The notes beneath the pieces were generated by a model. That model had not been told where the DNA came from and did no database searches. It worked only from the letters and a program-made list of their open reading frames with translations. DNA of 64,000 nt from Rhizobium sp. R711 (GTDB lineage: Bacteria > Pseudomonadota > Alphaproteobacteria > Rhizobiales > Rhizobiaceae). The DNA is taken from positions 62,001 through 126,000 of the forward strand of contig NZ_LOKZ01000038.1 of assembly GCF_002211365.1 (NCBI RefSeq), read 5' to 3'. Below, piece after piece: positions 33,749 through 41,855 of the stretch (the first letter of the stretch is position 1; every line of letters begins with the position of its first letter). Made by a program: the position numbers and the translations under genes.

Positions 33749-34303
33749 CTATCGCGGCGGTTCCAATCGCAAGCGCTCCAGGTCGCTCGGCAGGGCGATA
33801 TCGCGGTACCGCAGGGCTGCAGCGGTTTCAGCCATCGCCTCCGGCGCAAAAGCAGCGAGATTCCCCAGCAACGGGTCGTTCTGGAAAAGGTCGAGGCCGA
33901 ATTTTCTGGTCTGGCCGCTCCAATGAATTCGCAGGCTATCGCTTTCAATGCCACGAGATACGGAGTGGACGTAGGAGGTCGTTATATCGGCGAGCGGATG
34001 ACGTTCGATAAGCCTCTGCGAGCCTCTGCAACCATCGCGAACAAGATCAGAGTCTTCCAGAAACACGGACGTCGTCTTTTCGCTTAGGGCGGGCACGATC
34101 GCAAACAATGGCAGGAACAGGACGCATAATCCGCCGCACCATCCGAAAACCGTCCGCCTCCACGGGGACGGCGAAGAGCGCAGATAAGGCACAAGCATCG
34201 CGGTGCAGATAAAAAGGCCAAGCAGGATGGCGAGGCCATATTCGGACCACGAGCGCGTGTCGCACGCCATGTCGCTCAGTGTCTGCTGATACAGAAAACT
34301 CAA
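33749..34303 (-). CDS. Hypothetical membrane protein
   Basis: A 184-residue protein with two N-terminal membrane helices (YGLAILLGLFICTAMLVPYL and GWCGGLCVLFLPLFAIVPAL) and a soluble tail of about 110 residues ending LERLRLEPPR. No family is recognised. The start is TTG 34303, supported by GGAGGG seven bases upstream; no ATG is available nearby in this frame. It is convergent with trpE(G), whose stop is 65 bases away. Confidence 0.6.
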   Translation of the reverse strand: MSFLYQQTLSDMACDTRSWSEYGLAILLGLFICTAMLVPYLRSSPSPWRRTVFGWCGGLCVLFLPLFAIVPALSEKTTSVFLEDSDLVRDGCRGSQRLIERHPLADITTSYVHSVSRGIESDSLRIHWSGQTRKFGLDLFQNDPLLGNLAAFAPEAMAETAAALRYRDIALPSDLERLRLEPPR

Positions 34304-34467
34304 CGATGCGCCCTCCGGTTGCGGGGACGCTAACAGGCGAACTCTTCACCAACAGTAAAGCCCTGCCTCCAGCCAACGGTACCTTGCGGTGATCTTTCCA
34401 GATGCAGCAGTTGACTTTGGCAGTCAAATCAGAACATTTCCGGAACATAGAATGTGGGGATATTGTC

Positions 34468-34704
34468 GTGGCTGCTGAGAAGTTTATTGTCCTGCCGTAC
34501 CGCAAGAACCGCGGCAATCTTGTGCCGGGCGAGATGCGGCAGGCATCGAATGCCATGAGCGCCGAGAAGATCGCTACCTCAATGGCCTCGCGCTTCGTCG
34601 GTGTCGCGGCTTATGCTGTGATGGTCGACGAGGAGACCGGCGATATGTCGTCTCCGCGGCTGCTTGCCCGACACGGCGAGATCGCCGATATCAATCCGGC
34701 ATAG
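34468..34704 (+). CDS. Conserved small rhizobial protein, unknown
   Basis: A 78-residue protein (FIVLPYRKNRGNLVPGEMRQ, then SRFVGVAAYAVMVDEETGDM) without signal peptide or membrane helix. The start is GTG 34468 with GGGGA seven bases upstream; the frame runs up to ATG 34402, but those residues look unrelated. The sequence has a globular, conserved look and I believe similar proteins occur in other rhizobia, but no function is known to me. The downstream DUF2161 gene starts 11 bases after its stop, so the two are probably co-transcribed. Confidence 0.6.
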   Translation: MAAEKFIVLPYRKNRGNLVPGEMRQASNAMSAEKIATSMASRFVGVAAYAVMVDEETGDMSSPRLLARHGEIADINPA

Positions 34705-34714
34705 CCAGGTCTCT

Positions 34715-35434
34715 ATGGAAACCTCGCTCTATCTGCCGGTCAAAGGCTTTCTGGAGGCGGCGGGCTACGTCGTCAAAGGCGAGATCGGCGGCTGTGATCT
34801 CGTCGGCCTAACCGAGGGCGAGCCGCCGGTCGTCGTGGTGTGCGAGCTGAAACTCAGCTTCAATCTCGAGCTTGTCCTGCAGGCCGTTGATCGAGCCGCG
34901 ATGAGCGACGAGGTTTGGATTGCCGCCCGCGTCTCCGCCAAGGGACGCGGGCGCGAGGCCGACAAGCGCTATCGCGATCTTTGTCGCCGGCTCGGGATCG
35001 GTATGCTCGGCGTGTCCGATGCCGGCGAGGTCAACGTCATCGTCAGTTCGGTTTCGCCGATGCCGCGCACCAATCCGAAACGCCGGTCGCGGCTCGTCAG
35101 AGAGCATCAGCGTCGGCGCGGCGATCCAGCGGTCGGCGGCAGTACACGTGCGCCTGTCATGACGGCCTATCGCCAACGAGCGCTAATCTGTGCCGCCGCA
35201 CTCCAGGAGGGGATGGTGCGGCCGCGCGATATGAAAGCGCTGGCAGCGGACGCGGGCAAGATCCTGCTCGCCAATGTGTATGGCTGGTTCGAACGGCGGG
35301 AGAAGGGCGTCTATGCCCTGACGCCCGCAGGTGAGGCGGCGCTCCTTCGTTGGCCACAATCGATCAGCATCGCGGCCGAGATCGCCGGTGGTCCAACGTC
35401 TGCAAGCTCTGAACGCTCCTCGGTCTATTCATAG
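34715..35434 (+). CDS. DUF2161 protein (PDDEXK-like nuclease fold)
   Basis: A 239-residue protein. The N-terminal half, METSLYLPVKGFLEAAGYVVKGEIGGCDLVGL followed by VVVCELKLSFNLELVLQAVDRA, has the acidic-E-x-K arrangement (CDLVG with CELKL) of PDDEXK-type nuclease folds, and I assign it to DUF2161. The C-terminal part resembles a winged helix (ALQEGMVRPRDMKALAADAG, LLANVYGWFERREKGVYALTPAGEAAL), which suggests DNA contact. Its substrate and role are unknown. ATG 34715 is chosen from the fold start. It follows the small conserved protein closely on the same strand. Confidence 0.72.
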   Translation: METSLYLPVKGFLEAAGYVVKGEIGGCDLVGLTEGEPPVVVVCELKLSFNLELVLQAVDRAAMSDEVWIAARVSAKGRGREADKRYRDLCRRLGIGMLGVSDAGEVNVIVSSVSPMPRTNPKRRSRLVREHQRRRGDPAVGGSTRAPVMTAYRQRALICAAALQEGMVRPRDMKALAADAGKILLANVYGWFERREKGVYALTPAGEAALLRWPQSISIAAEIAGGPTSASSERSSVYS

Positions 35435-35564
35435 CGATCCTATCTGCGGTGGCATCGACGTTGGGCGGGTGTGCAGCTTGCTTTGGCGCCAGGACCCGGC
35501 CGACGGGACAATCGTGTCGGATTGCAGAAAAAGGGGGGCTCGCCAGCTTTCTTGCAGCCTGTGT

Positions 35565-35593
35565 TTGACAAAACAGGTATCATCACACATATG
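35565..35593 (+). promoter_or_regulatory. Strong-looking promoter upstream of the CDF gene
   Basis: TTGACA at 35565-35570, a 17-base spacer, then CATATG at 35588-35593. The -35 is consensus and the -10 fair. The predicted start near 35600 lies just before the hairpin at 35605-35636. Confidence 0.45.
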
Positions 35594-35604
35594 AGCCTCA
35601 TGGG

Positions 35605-35636
35605 CCGCCTGCGCGATTTTCGCGCGGGCGGTTTTG
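35605..35636 (+). terminator. Intrinsic-terminator-like hairpin between promoter and CDF gene
   Basis: CCGCC-T-GCGCG pairs with CGCGC-G-GGCGG (11 bp with one T-G) over a 5-base loop and is followed by TTTTGCGTTT. It lies 170 bases after the DUF2161 stop and about 66 bases before the CDF start codon. It may end the upstream operon or act as an attenuator for the metal transporter. Confidence 0.55.
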
Positions 35637-35701
35637 CGTTTGAATGGGCTGATTTCTGCAATTCATTCGCATCCGCACTGATGTCTGCGCAGGGGATGAA
35701 A

Positions 35702-36616
35702 ATGGACGGGAAGGGCAATCTCACGGTTCGGCGGCTGGCGCTCTGGGGTATCCCGATGTCGTTGGGCGTCATGGGCTTGAAGATGGTCGCATGGTGGGTG
35801 ACAGGTTCGGTGGCGCTGCTGTCGGACGGCCTGGAGTCGACGGTGAACGTCGTTGCGGCCTTCATCGCCTTCTTCGTCATCCGCTATGCGCAAAAGCCGG
35901 CCGACCACGACCATCCCTTCGGACATCATAAAGCGGAATATCTTTCGGCCGTGACCGAGGGCGCGTTGATCATTGTGGCGGCGCTTTTGATCGTCAACGA
36001 GGCGATTGGGCAGCTCTTCCAGCCGCGTATGCTGGATGCGCCAGCGCTTGGTCTTGCGATCAACTTCGTCGCTGGCGTCATCAATGCCGTCTGGGCGCAG
36101 ATCCTGATCAGGACCGGACGCAGGTATCGCTCGGCAGCGCTAACGGCGGATGGTCAGCATATCATGTCCGATGTCGTCACCTCGGTCGGCGTCCTGATCG
36201 GTCTGCTGCTGGCGCTGGCCACCGGATATGCAATCTTCGACCCCGTGCTCGCCATTCTGGTTGCGGTCAATATTCTCTATCAGGGCTGGAAAGTGATCTC
36301 CCATTCGATCGGCGGTCTGATGGATCAGGCGGTCACGCTCGAGGAGGAGGAGGCGATCAAGCAGGCGATTGCTACCCATGCCGCTGGCTCGATCGGCGTG
36401 CATGATCTGAAGACGCGCCGCGCCGGCACGGTCACCTTCGTCGATTTTCATCTTGTCGTGCCGGCTGCCATGACTGTAAGGCAGGCGCACGATATCTGCG
36501 ATCGCCTTGAAGATGCCATCCGTGCGGCGCATCCGGGCTCCAGCATCGCCATTCACGTCGAGCCGGAGGGTGAAAAGGCCCACGGCATCCGCGTCAAAGT
36601 CATCAAGGAGGCTTGA
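35702..36616 (+). CDS. Cation diffusion facilitator (CDF) metal efflux protein
   Basis: A 304-residue CDF transporter that exports a divalent metal in exchange for protons. Helices II and V metal-site motifs are visible: SDGLESTVNVVAAF (D-x-x-E rather than the H/D-x-x-x-D of zinc exporters) and ADGQHIMSDVVTSVGV (D-x-x-x-D region with preceding His). HDHPFGHHKAEYLSA follows helix II, and the soluble C-terminal domain contains HDLKTRRAGTVTFVDFHL. The site pattern leaves Mn, Fe or Zn open. ATG 35702 has AGGGG six bases upstream; ATG 35696 or a start as early as 35591 is possible. queF begins directly after the stop, so the pair is co-translated. Confidence 0.86.
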   Translation: MDGKGNLTVRRLALWGIPMSLGVMGLKMVAWWVTGSVALLSDGLESTVNVVAAFIAFFVIRYAQKPADHDHPFGHHKAEYLSAVTEGALIIVAALLIVNEAIGQLFQPRMLDAPALGLAINFVAGVINAVWAQILIRTGRRYRSAALTADGQHIMSDVVTSVGVLIGLLLALATGYAIFDPVLAILVAVNILYQGWKVISHSIGGLMDQAVTLEEEEAIKQAIATHAAGSIGVHDLKTRRAGTVTFVDFHLVVPAAMTVRQAHDICDRLEDAIRAAHPGSSIAIHVEPEGEKAHGIRVKVIKEA

Positions 36617-37081
36617 ATGCCCAAAACAGACGTATCCAACCTGTCCATGCTGGGCAGCCAGACGGAATCTCCGAAATCACCCGAGGAGGCGGTGCTTGAG
36701 AAGGTGCCGTCGAGCCATGCCGGCACCGATTATGTCGTCCGCTTCACGGCGCCGGAATTCACCTCGCTCTGCCCCATGACAGGGCAACCGGATTTCGCCC
36801 ATATCGTGATCGACTACATCCCGAACGAATGGCTGGTCGAATCGAAGTCGCTGAAGCTGTTCCTACATGCGTTCCGCAATCACGGCGCCTTCCATGAAGA
36901 TTGCTCGGTCTATATTGCCAAGAGGCTGGTCGAGCTGCTCGATCCGAAGTGGCTGAGGATCGGCGCCTACTGGTATCCGCGTGGCGGCATTCCGATCGAC
37001 GTGTTCTGGCAGACCGGCAAGCCGCCCGAGGGCGTTTGGCTGCCGGACCAAGGCGTTGCCACCTATCGCGGTCGCGGCTGA
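36617..37081 (+). CDS. queF: NADPH-dependent 7-cyano-7-deazaguanine reductase QueF
   Basis: A 154-residue unimodular QueF that reduces preQ0 to preQ1 in queuosine synthesis. The active site is FTSLCPMTGQPDFAHI, with the Cys that forms the thioimide and the following Asp; NEWLVESKSLKLFLHAFRNHGAFHEDC contains the QueF signature (E-S-K-S-x-K) and the catalytic Glu/His. AAGGAGG five bases before the ATG lies within the end of the upstream CDF gene, and the start codon abuts its stop. No queCDE genes are in the window. Confidence 0.95.
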   Translation: MPKTDVSNLSMLGSQTESPKSPEEAVLEKVPSSHAGTDYVVRFTAPEFTSLCPMTGQPDFAHIVIDYIPNEWLVESKSLKLFLHAFRNHGAFHEDCSVYIAKRLVELLDPKWLRIGAYWYPRGGIPIDVFWQTGKPPEGVWLPDQGVATYRGRG

Positions 37082-37161
37082 ACCGTTGGACTGACTGAGA
37101 CTGGCCGTTATCCCGCCGCCAAAGGGGCGGCGGTTGCCGATTTGGCTGAACAGCCCAGACC

Positions 37162-38022
37162 TCAAACGTTGTTGTGGTCGAGTGGAAACTTGGCGACATC
37201 CATTTGGATCTGCCGCTTCTCGCTGCGAAGCCCTGCTCTGAGAAGATTGCGCGCCTTCACCAGTTCGAGACGCAAGCGCATCAAATGCTTGCTCAGCCTG
37301 CTCTTTGGCCTGAACGTATCGTCTTCCGACGCCCGAAGGAAGGGCGCCTTGTTTGCGCTGTCTTCGAGAAAGCGGAGCTGGACCACGGGGGCCGGTTCGA
37401 TCTGAACGGCCGCAATCCACGATCGATGCCAGAAGTATGCATCGACCAGCGCATAGCTCTTCGTATCCTCAAGCATCCTCGCGGCTGCACGTGGGCCGAT
37501 GACGTAGCCTGCCAAGCCGAGCCGGTTTTGAAAGACACGTGTCGCCCGATAGCCGCTGGGATCATCTGTCCAAAGGGGTGACTTCGCCATGATATGGGGC
37601 AGGGGAACGAATTCCAGATCGTAGACGTAGTTCCAATCGTCGTCACGGTCTCGGATAGTTCGTATCACGTCGGTAATATCACTCGAAAGGACGGCATCGT
37701 CTTCCAGTATGACGGTCTTTTCATTTCGCTCTACGACGGCGTTCCATGCCATTCGATGCGATGTGAAGCAGGCAATGTCCTGGCGAAGCGTCGGGCTTGG
37801 CCAGTGGTTGGCTGCTTCCTGGCAGTCTTCGGGCGACAGATCGCTCGCCTCGAATGCATCGAGAAAGCGATATTCCAATCCAAGTCTCGCCATCTGGCGG
37901 GACTGAAAATGTCTTCTCGCGTTCTCGGACTTGCGACTGATAATAAAGATATTCAACAGATCTTGCCTGGTCGATGGCCGTTGCGTTCCTGATCTTATTG
38001 AGAACTCTGCTTCTACCGTCAA
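37162..38022 (-). CDS. Family-25 glycosyltransferase (LPS-type)
   Basis: A 286-residue GT25 protein of the LPS glycosyltransferase type. IFIISRKSENARRHFQSRQMARLGLEYRFLDAFEASDL is the family opening, LRQDIACFTSHRMAWNAVVER and KTVILEDDAVL (the ExD metal/nucleotide motif) follow, and GLAGYVIGPRAAARML is the late motif. Family members add galactose or other sugars to lipo-oligosaccharide. The start is doubtful: TTG 38022 gives the full frame, TTG 37956 (LNIFII) is nearer the domain start, and no ATG is in frame. A basic C-terminal tail follows the domain. The gene is isolated from other surface-polysaccharide genes. Confidence 0.8.
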   Translation of the reverse strand: MTVEAEFSIRSGTQRPSTRQDLLNIFIISRKSENARRHFQSRQMARLGLEYRFLDAFEASDLSPEDCQEAANHWPSPTLRQDIACFTSHRMAWNAVVERNEKTVILEDDAVLSSDITDVIRTIRDRDDDWNYVYDLEFVPLPHIMAKSPLWTDDPSGYRATRVFQNRLGLAGYVIGPRAAARMLEDTKSYALVDAYFWHRSWIAAVQIEPAPVVQLRFLEDSANKAPFLRASEDDTFRPKSRLSKHLMRLRLELVKARNLLRAGLRSEKRQIQMDVAKFPLDHNNV

Positions 38023-38103
38023 GATTGATCATCGGGGCGCCGCGACGCCGGGCGCGGATGCGGCAGCGGATCGGTCGGCCTCCGGGAAGGCCGTCAGGTT
38101 GGC

Positions 38104-38904
38104 TCAGACATCGAAGCTGTCGTCGTTGTCGAAGTCGGATTGACCGTCATCGACGGCGTCGTCGTCGTTCGTGTTGTAGTCGGCTTGCTGAATACTGGCA
38201 GTGCCGTTGTTGTCGTTATCGTCATTCGCGTTGTCAGCTGCCTGCTGCTTGTCGCCGTCGTTGTTGAAATAGTTGTTGATGACCGTTTCTTCTGTCGGCG
38301 CGTTGCCGAGGGGATTGCTCCCTGCAAGCGGTGAGCCCCAGCCAAGCGACGACATGTGGCTCCCGAAGATCCCGCTCAGCGAATTGGCAAGCAACATGCC
38401 GCCTGCGACGCCAGCCGCCGTCCCGAGTGCGCCCTGCAGGAAACTGCCGCCTGCGGAGGGTGCTGCCGGCGGGCTCCAGGGCCCGGTCGGTTGCGGCGGC
38501 ATGGCGCGGGGGGCGGTGTCGAAGCCGCGATCCTGCTGGATCTGTTGACGCGGGGCGCTACCCCAGGGACCTGAGGAGGGTGGCGGTGGCGCCGGTTGCT
38601 GCGGCGCCTGGCTGCTGCCGAAGATAGAGCTCAGGAAGCCGCCGCCCTGTTCGGCCTTGTGATAGTCGCTCTGATCGGCCTCGAGCACACGAATGCGCTC
38701 TTCGAGCTGCTTGATGTGATTGGCCGCCGCTTCCAGCCCCTTTTCCTGCACGATCACGGCCTGCGCAAGATAGTAGGCGGCATAGGGCTGCTCGCGTGTT
38801 CCCTGCTCAATCAGCACTTCGGCGTCGTGGTCACGCGGCGTTGCCGATGCGGTGCGGACGCGCTCGAAAAGGGCGGTCAGCAGTTGGCGTTCTTCGGGTG
38901 ACAT
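38104..38904 (-). CDS. DUF2076 family protein
   Basis: A 266-residue protein matching DUF2076: the N-terminal helical domain begins MSPEERQLLTALFERVRTA, followed by HDAEVLIEQGTREQPYAAYYLAQAVIVQEKGLEAA and a short coiled coil (KQLEERIRVLEAD). A Pro/Gln/Gly-rich middle, a Gly/Ala hydrophobic segment (GTAAGVAGGMLLANSLSGIFG) and a low-complexity Asp/Asn-rich acidic tail (about 25 Asp in the last 50 residues) follow. The function of the family is unknown; it is often annotated as periplasmic ligand-binding sensor protein. AAGGAG seven bases before ATG 38904 supports the start. It is divergent from the ClpP-like gene. Confidence 0.8.
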   Translation of the reverse strand: MSPEERQLLTALFERVRTASATPRDHDAEVLIEQGTREQPYAAYYLAQAVIVQEKGLEAAANHIKQLEERIRVLEADQSDYHKAEQGGGFLSSIFGSSQAPQQPAPPPPSSGPWGSAPRQQIQQDRGFDTAPRAMPPQPTGPWSPPAAPSAGGSFLQGALGTAAGVAGGMLLANSLSGIFGSHMSSLGWGSPLAGSNPLGNAPTEETVINNYFNNDGDKQQAADNANDDNDNNGTASIQQADYNTNDDDAVDDGQSDFDNDDSFDV

Positions 38905-39118
38905 GGCCGGGCTCCTTTGTTGCTTGCGATGCTTCGCTAGGGATGACGTAGGAATGGATTCCGACTTTTCAAAGCCACCCAAATTACATTTCCGTAAGCC
39001 TCGCCGCCTGCCTAACCATATCTTCATCCGTTCCGTGGCTTGTCTTTTTCCCGCATTGTTTTACGCATGGAGTCGCACTATGTGCGAGGAACCCGAATTC
39101 GACGTAAGAGAGGTTCGA

Positions 39119-39706
39119 ATGTACGAAGAAGAAGAACAGGACGACAAGACGAAGGAACTGCCGCTCGGCAAGGAAACGGAGGCGAACCTTTTCAAGTCGC
39201 GTTCGATCTTCATCTACGGGCCGATTACGCAGGAACTCGCGCAGAAGGTCTGCACGCAGCTTGTGGCGCTCGCAGCCGCCAACGACGACGATATTCGCAT
39301 CTACGTCAATTCCCCCGGTGGTCATGTCGAATCTGGCGATTCGATCCATGACATGATCAAGTTCATCAAGCCGAAGGTCTGGATGATCGGAACGGGCTGG
39401 GTCGCATCGGCCGGCGCGCTGATCTATGTCGCGGCGCCGAAGGAACAGCGCCTTTGCCTGCCGAACACCCGCTTCCTGCTCCACCAACCGTCCGGTGGCA
39501 CGCGCGGCATGGCGTCCGACATCGAGATCCAGGCTCGCGAGATCATCAAGATGAACGAGCGCCTGAACAAGATCATGGCTGAAGCCACCGGCCAGCCTTA
39601 CGAGAAGATCGCTACCGATACCGACCGCGACTACTGGCTGTCCGCAGAAGAAGCCAAGTCCTACGGCCTCGTTTCGCGCATCATCACGTCGCAGTCCGAG
39701 ATCTGA
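39119..39706 (+). CDS. ClpP-family serine protease subunit
   Basis: A 195-residue ClpP homologue. IFIYGPITQELAQKVCTQLVAL, DIRIYVNSPGGHVESGDSIHDMI (oxyanion loop), the catalytic Ser in GTGWVASAGALIYVAA and the catalytic His in RFLLHQPSGG are intact, and the Asp is probably in TDRDYWLSAEEAKSYGL. The nucleophile context ASAGA differs from the ASMGA/AASMA of main ClpP, and an acidic N-terminus (MYEEEEQDDKTKE) replaces the usual processed leader, so this is a secondary ClpP paralogue. It would need ClpX or ClpA from elsewhere. ATG 39119 with AAGAGAGG upstream is used; in-frame codons continue upstream, so ATG 39080 (MCEEPEF) is possible. Confidence 0.9.
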   Translation: MYEEEEQDDKTKELPLGKETEANLFKSRSIFIYGPITQELAQKVCTQLVALAAANDDDIRIYVNSPGGHVESGDSIHDMIKFIKPKVWMIGTGWVASAGALIYVAAPKEQRLCLPNTRFLLHQPSGGTRGMASDIEIQAREIIKMNERLNKIMAEATGQPYEKIATDTDRDYWLSAEEAKSYGLVSRIITSQSEI

Positions 39707-39793
39707 TTTCGTGTTATGAGAGGCGCCCTTGCTTGCTGGATGGCGGGCGAGGGCGCTTTTTGCGTTTGCGCAACCGAACCGCGGAGTTTTGAT

Positions 39794-40522
39794 ATGCCCG
39801 ATCTGCACTACGAGCATCCGCGTTTGGCTGCCCTCTATGATCTTGCTTGCGGCTGGTCTGAGGATCGGGATTTCTACCTCTCGGTCGCGGATGGCGGTCC
39901 GAAGTCAATCCTCGATCTTGGTTGCGGCACCGGACTGATCTGCGACGCCTATGCGGCATGCGGGCATGATGTGACCGGTGCCGATCCCTCGCGGACGATG
40001 CTTGATATCGCTAGAGGCAAGCTGCATGGCGACAGAATTGAATGGGTAGAGTGTCTTTCCCAGCACTTTCGATCCGATAAGCGCTTCGATCTAATCATCA
40101 TGACCGGACACGCCTTTCAGGTGCTGCTCGACGAGACCTCCATCCTCGCCACCTTTGCCGCCATGCGCGAGCATCTGGCGCGTGACGGCTGCATCGTCTT
40201 TGAATCCCGCAATCCCGAAATAGACTGGAAGGCGCGATGGAACGGCGGGGCATTCGAGGTTAATCAGGAGGGGCGCGTCATCCGCGAGACGCGTGACGTA
40301 ATCTCCTACAGCAATGGCCGGGTTCATTTCGAGACGCGTTATCATTTCCCGGATGAGATACTGGTTTCGAAAAGCGAGTTGTTGTTCTTATCGCGCGAGG
40401 AGATTGAACGCTACCTCCAAGCTTCCGCGCTACAGGTCGAGGTGGTCTATGGTGACTGGGACCGCGGACCTTTCGACGAACGGACCTCAGAGGAAATGAT
40501 TTTCGTCGTCCGAAAGGTGTAG
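39794..40522 (+). CDS. SAM-dependent methyltransferase (class I)
   Basis: A 242-residue protein with the class I Rossmann fold: SILDLGCGTGLICDAYAACG (SAM motif I), VTGADPSRTMLDIARGK (post I), FDLIIMTGHAFQVLLDE (motif II) and HLARDGCIVFESRNPEID (motif III). The substrate is unknown. The C-terminal half (RYHFPDEILVSKSELLFLSREEIERYL) is common in small-molecule methyltransferases of the Methyltransf_25 group. ATG 39794 has GGAG nine bases upstream. It follows clpP by 87 bases on the same strand. Confidence 0.83.
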   Translation: MPDLHYEHPRLAALYDLACGWSEDRDFYLSVADGGPKSILDLGCGTGLICDAYAACGHDVTGADPSRTMLDIARGKLHGDRIEWVECLSQHFRSDKRFDLIIMTGHAFQVLLDETSILATFAAMREHLARDGCIVFESRNPEIDWKARWNGGAFEVNQEGRVIRETRDVISYSNGRVHFETRYHFPDEILVSKSELLFLSREEIERYLQASALQVEVVYGDWDRGPFDERTSEEMIFVVRKV

Positions 40523-40625
40523 CCGTATAGAGCCGACCGATAGGTACCGAATGGTGCCAATCTGCACTTGCGCAAGTCCGCGCGATACGGCTTCCATGCG
40601 GACTTTCCGCCGATCGAGTTCCGCC

Positions 40626-41810
40626 ATGCTCAAAGACTTTTCCATCCAAAGCCTGTTCATGGGCATCCTCACCACTTTCGTGGGGTTTGCCAGCTCCTTT
40701 GCGGTCGTGCTTCACGGCCTGCAGAGTGTCGGTGCGACGGATGCGCAGGCGGCGTCGGGCCTTATGGCGCTGTCGATTGCGCTGGGGCTTTGCGCAATCT
40801 TCCTTAGCTCCGTGACGCGGCTGCCTATCAGCATCGCTTGGTCCACTCCGGGTGGGGCACTGCTTGCAAGTACCGGTGTGGTCGAGGGCGGGTTCAATGC
40901 GGCGGTCGGCGCGTTTCTCATCTGCGCGTTGCTGATCGTCATCGCCGGCCTGTTCAAGCCGCTCGGCCGGGCGGTTGCGGCCATTCCCGCGCCTCTTGCC
41001 AATGCGATGCTCGCCGGCGTCCTGATCGGATTGTGCTTTGCGCCGGTTAGGGCGATCGGCTTCAATCCGCTGCTCGGCTTGCCGATCGTGGTGGCGTGGA
41101 TCGTTGTCGGTGCGTTCAAGCGGCTTTGGGCGGTGCCGGCAGCGCTCGCGGCCTTCGTGCTGGTGGTTGCCTTCGGCGTGGATATTCCCGAGGGGGCACT
41201 CGGCTCGGTCGAGCAGGCGCTACGGCCTCCGGTCGAGTTCGTTATGCCCGTCTTCAACCTGCCGGCCTTCGTCTCCATCGCCCTGCCGCTTTTCATCGTA
41301 ACCATGGCGTCGCAGAATATTCCGGGCATTGCCGTCCTGAAGGTCAACGGCTACCAGCCGAAGCCCGGGCCACTCTTTTCCGTGACCGGACTGTTCTCGA
41401 TATTGTCGGCGCCGTTCGGCGGCCATGCGGTGAATCTCGCTGCGATTACGGCGGCGATGTGCGCCGGTCAGGACGCGCATGCCGATCCGGCGCGGCGCTA
41501 CTGGGCCGTCCTCGTCTCGGGCATCTGCTATGTCGTTCTCGGCCTGCTGGCGGGGGCAGTGACGACCTTCGTGGCCTTGGCGCCGCCGATCCTGATCCAG
41601 GCGGTGGCGGGTCTCGCACTGGTCGGCGCGTTTTCCAGTTCCGCTATGTCGGCCTTCCAGGCGCAGGAGTCGCGGGAGGCGGCGGCGATCACATTTCTGG
41701 TGACGGCATCGGGCGTTTCCTTCGCGGGTATCTCGGGGGCATTCTGGGGATTGCTCGCCGGAGGGTTGATGCTGGCGCTGTCACGTATTGTGCAAGCGGC
41801 GAAAAAATAG
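40626..41810 (+). CDS. BenE-family benzoate/H+ symporter
   Basis: A 394-residue inner-membrane transporter with about 11-12 helices. The family stretches are GILTTFVGFASSFAVVLHGLQSVGAT, LPISIAWSTPGGALLAS, PLFIVTMASQNIPGIAVLKVNGY and LSAPFGGHAVNLAAITAAMC. BenE transports benzoate with protons in Acinetobacter; many homologues sit outside aromatic-degradation loci, as here, and may carry other small acids. ATG 40626 is chosen from family length, without a convincing Shine-Dalgarno; upstream in-frame codons continue to 40551. The leuL promoter begins ten bases after its stop. Confidence 0.86.
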   Translation: MLKDFSIQSLFMGILTTFVGFASSFAVVLHGLQSVGATDAQAASGLMALSIALGLCAIFLSSVTRLPISIAWSTPGGALLASTGVVEGGFNAAVGAFLICALLIVIAGLFKPLGRAVAAIPAPLANAMLAGVLIGLCFAPVRAIGFNPLLGLPIVVAWIVVGAFKRLWAVPAALAAFVLVVAFGVDIPEGALGSVEQALRPPVEFVMPVFNLPAFVSIALPLFIVTMASQNIPGIAVLKVNGYQPKPGPLFSVTGLFSILSAPFGGHAVNLAAITAAMCAGQDAHADPARRYWAVLVSGICYVVLGLLAGAVTTFVALAPPILIQAVAGLALVGAFSSSAMSAFQAQESREAAAITFLVTASGVSFAGISGAFWGLLAGGLMLALSRIVQAAKK

Positions 41811-41819
41811 ACGGAGGGA

Positions 41820-41848
41820 TTGCCAGTTTTTTGTACCCCGGCTATAAG
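41820..41848 (+). promoter_or_regulatory. Probable leu promoter
   Basis: TTGCCA at 41820-41825, a 17-base spacer and TATAAG at 41843-41848. The expected start falls at about 41855, on the ATG of the leader peptide, so the transcript is probably leaderless as for trpL. Confidence 0.5.
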
Positions 41849-41855
41849 CGCGACC

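Noticed and set aside
33644..34087. Plus-strand frame downstream of trpE(G)
   Set aside because: Opposite the minus-strand membrane protein that has a GGAGGG-TTG start and real hydrophobic helices; this frame has neither.
37721..38032. ATG-started frame overlapping the GT25 gene start (MINLDGRS) as the true N-terminus with a frameshift
   Set aside because: It has no family similarity and the GT25 domain starts cleanly in the other frame; the start of GT25 is just uncertain.
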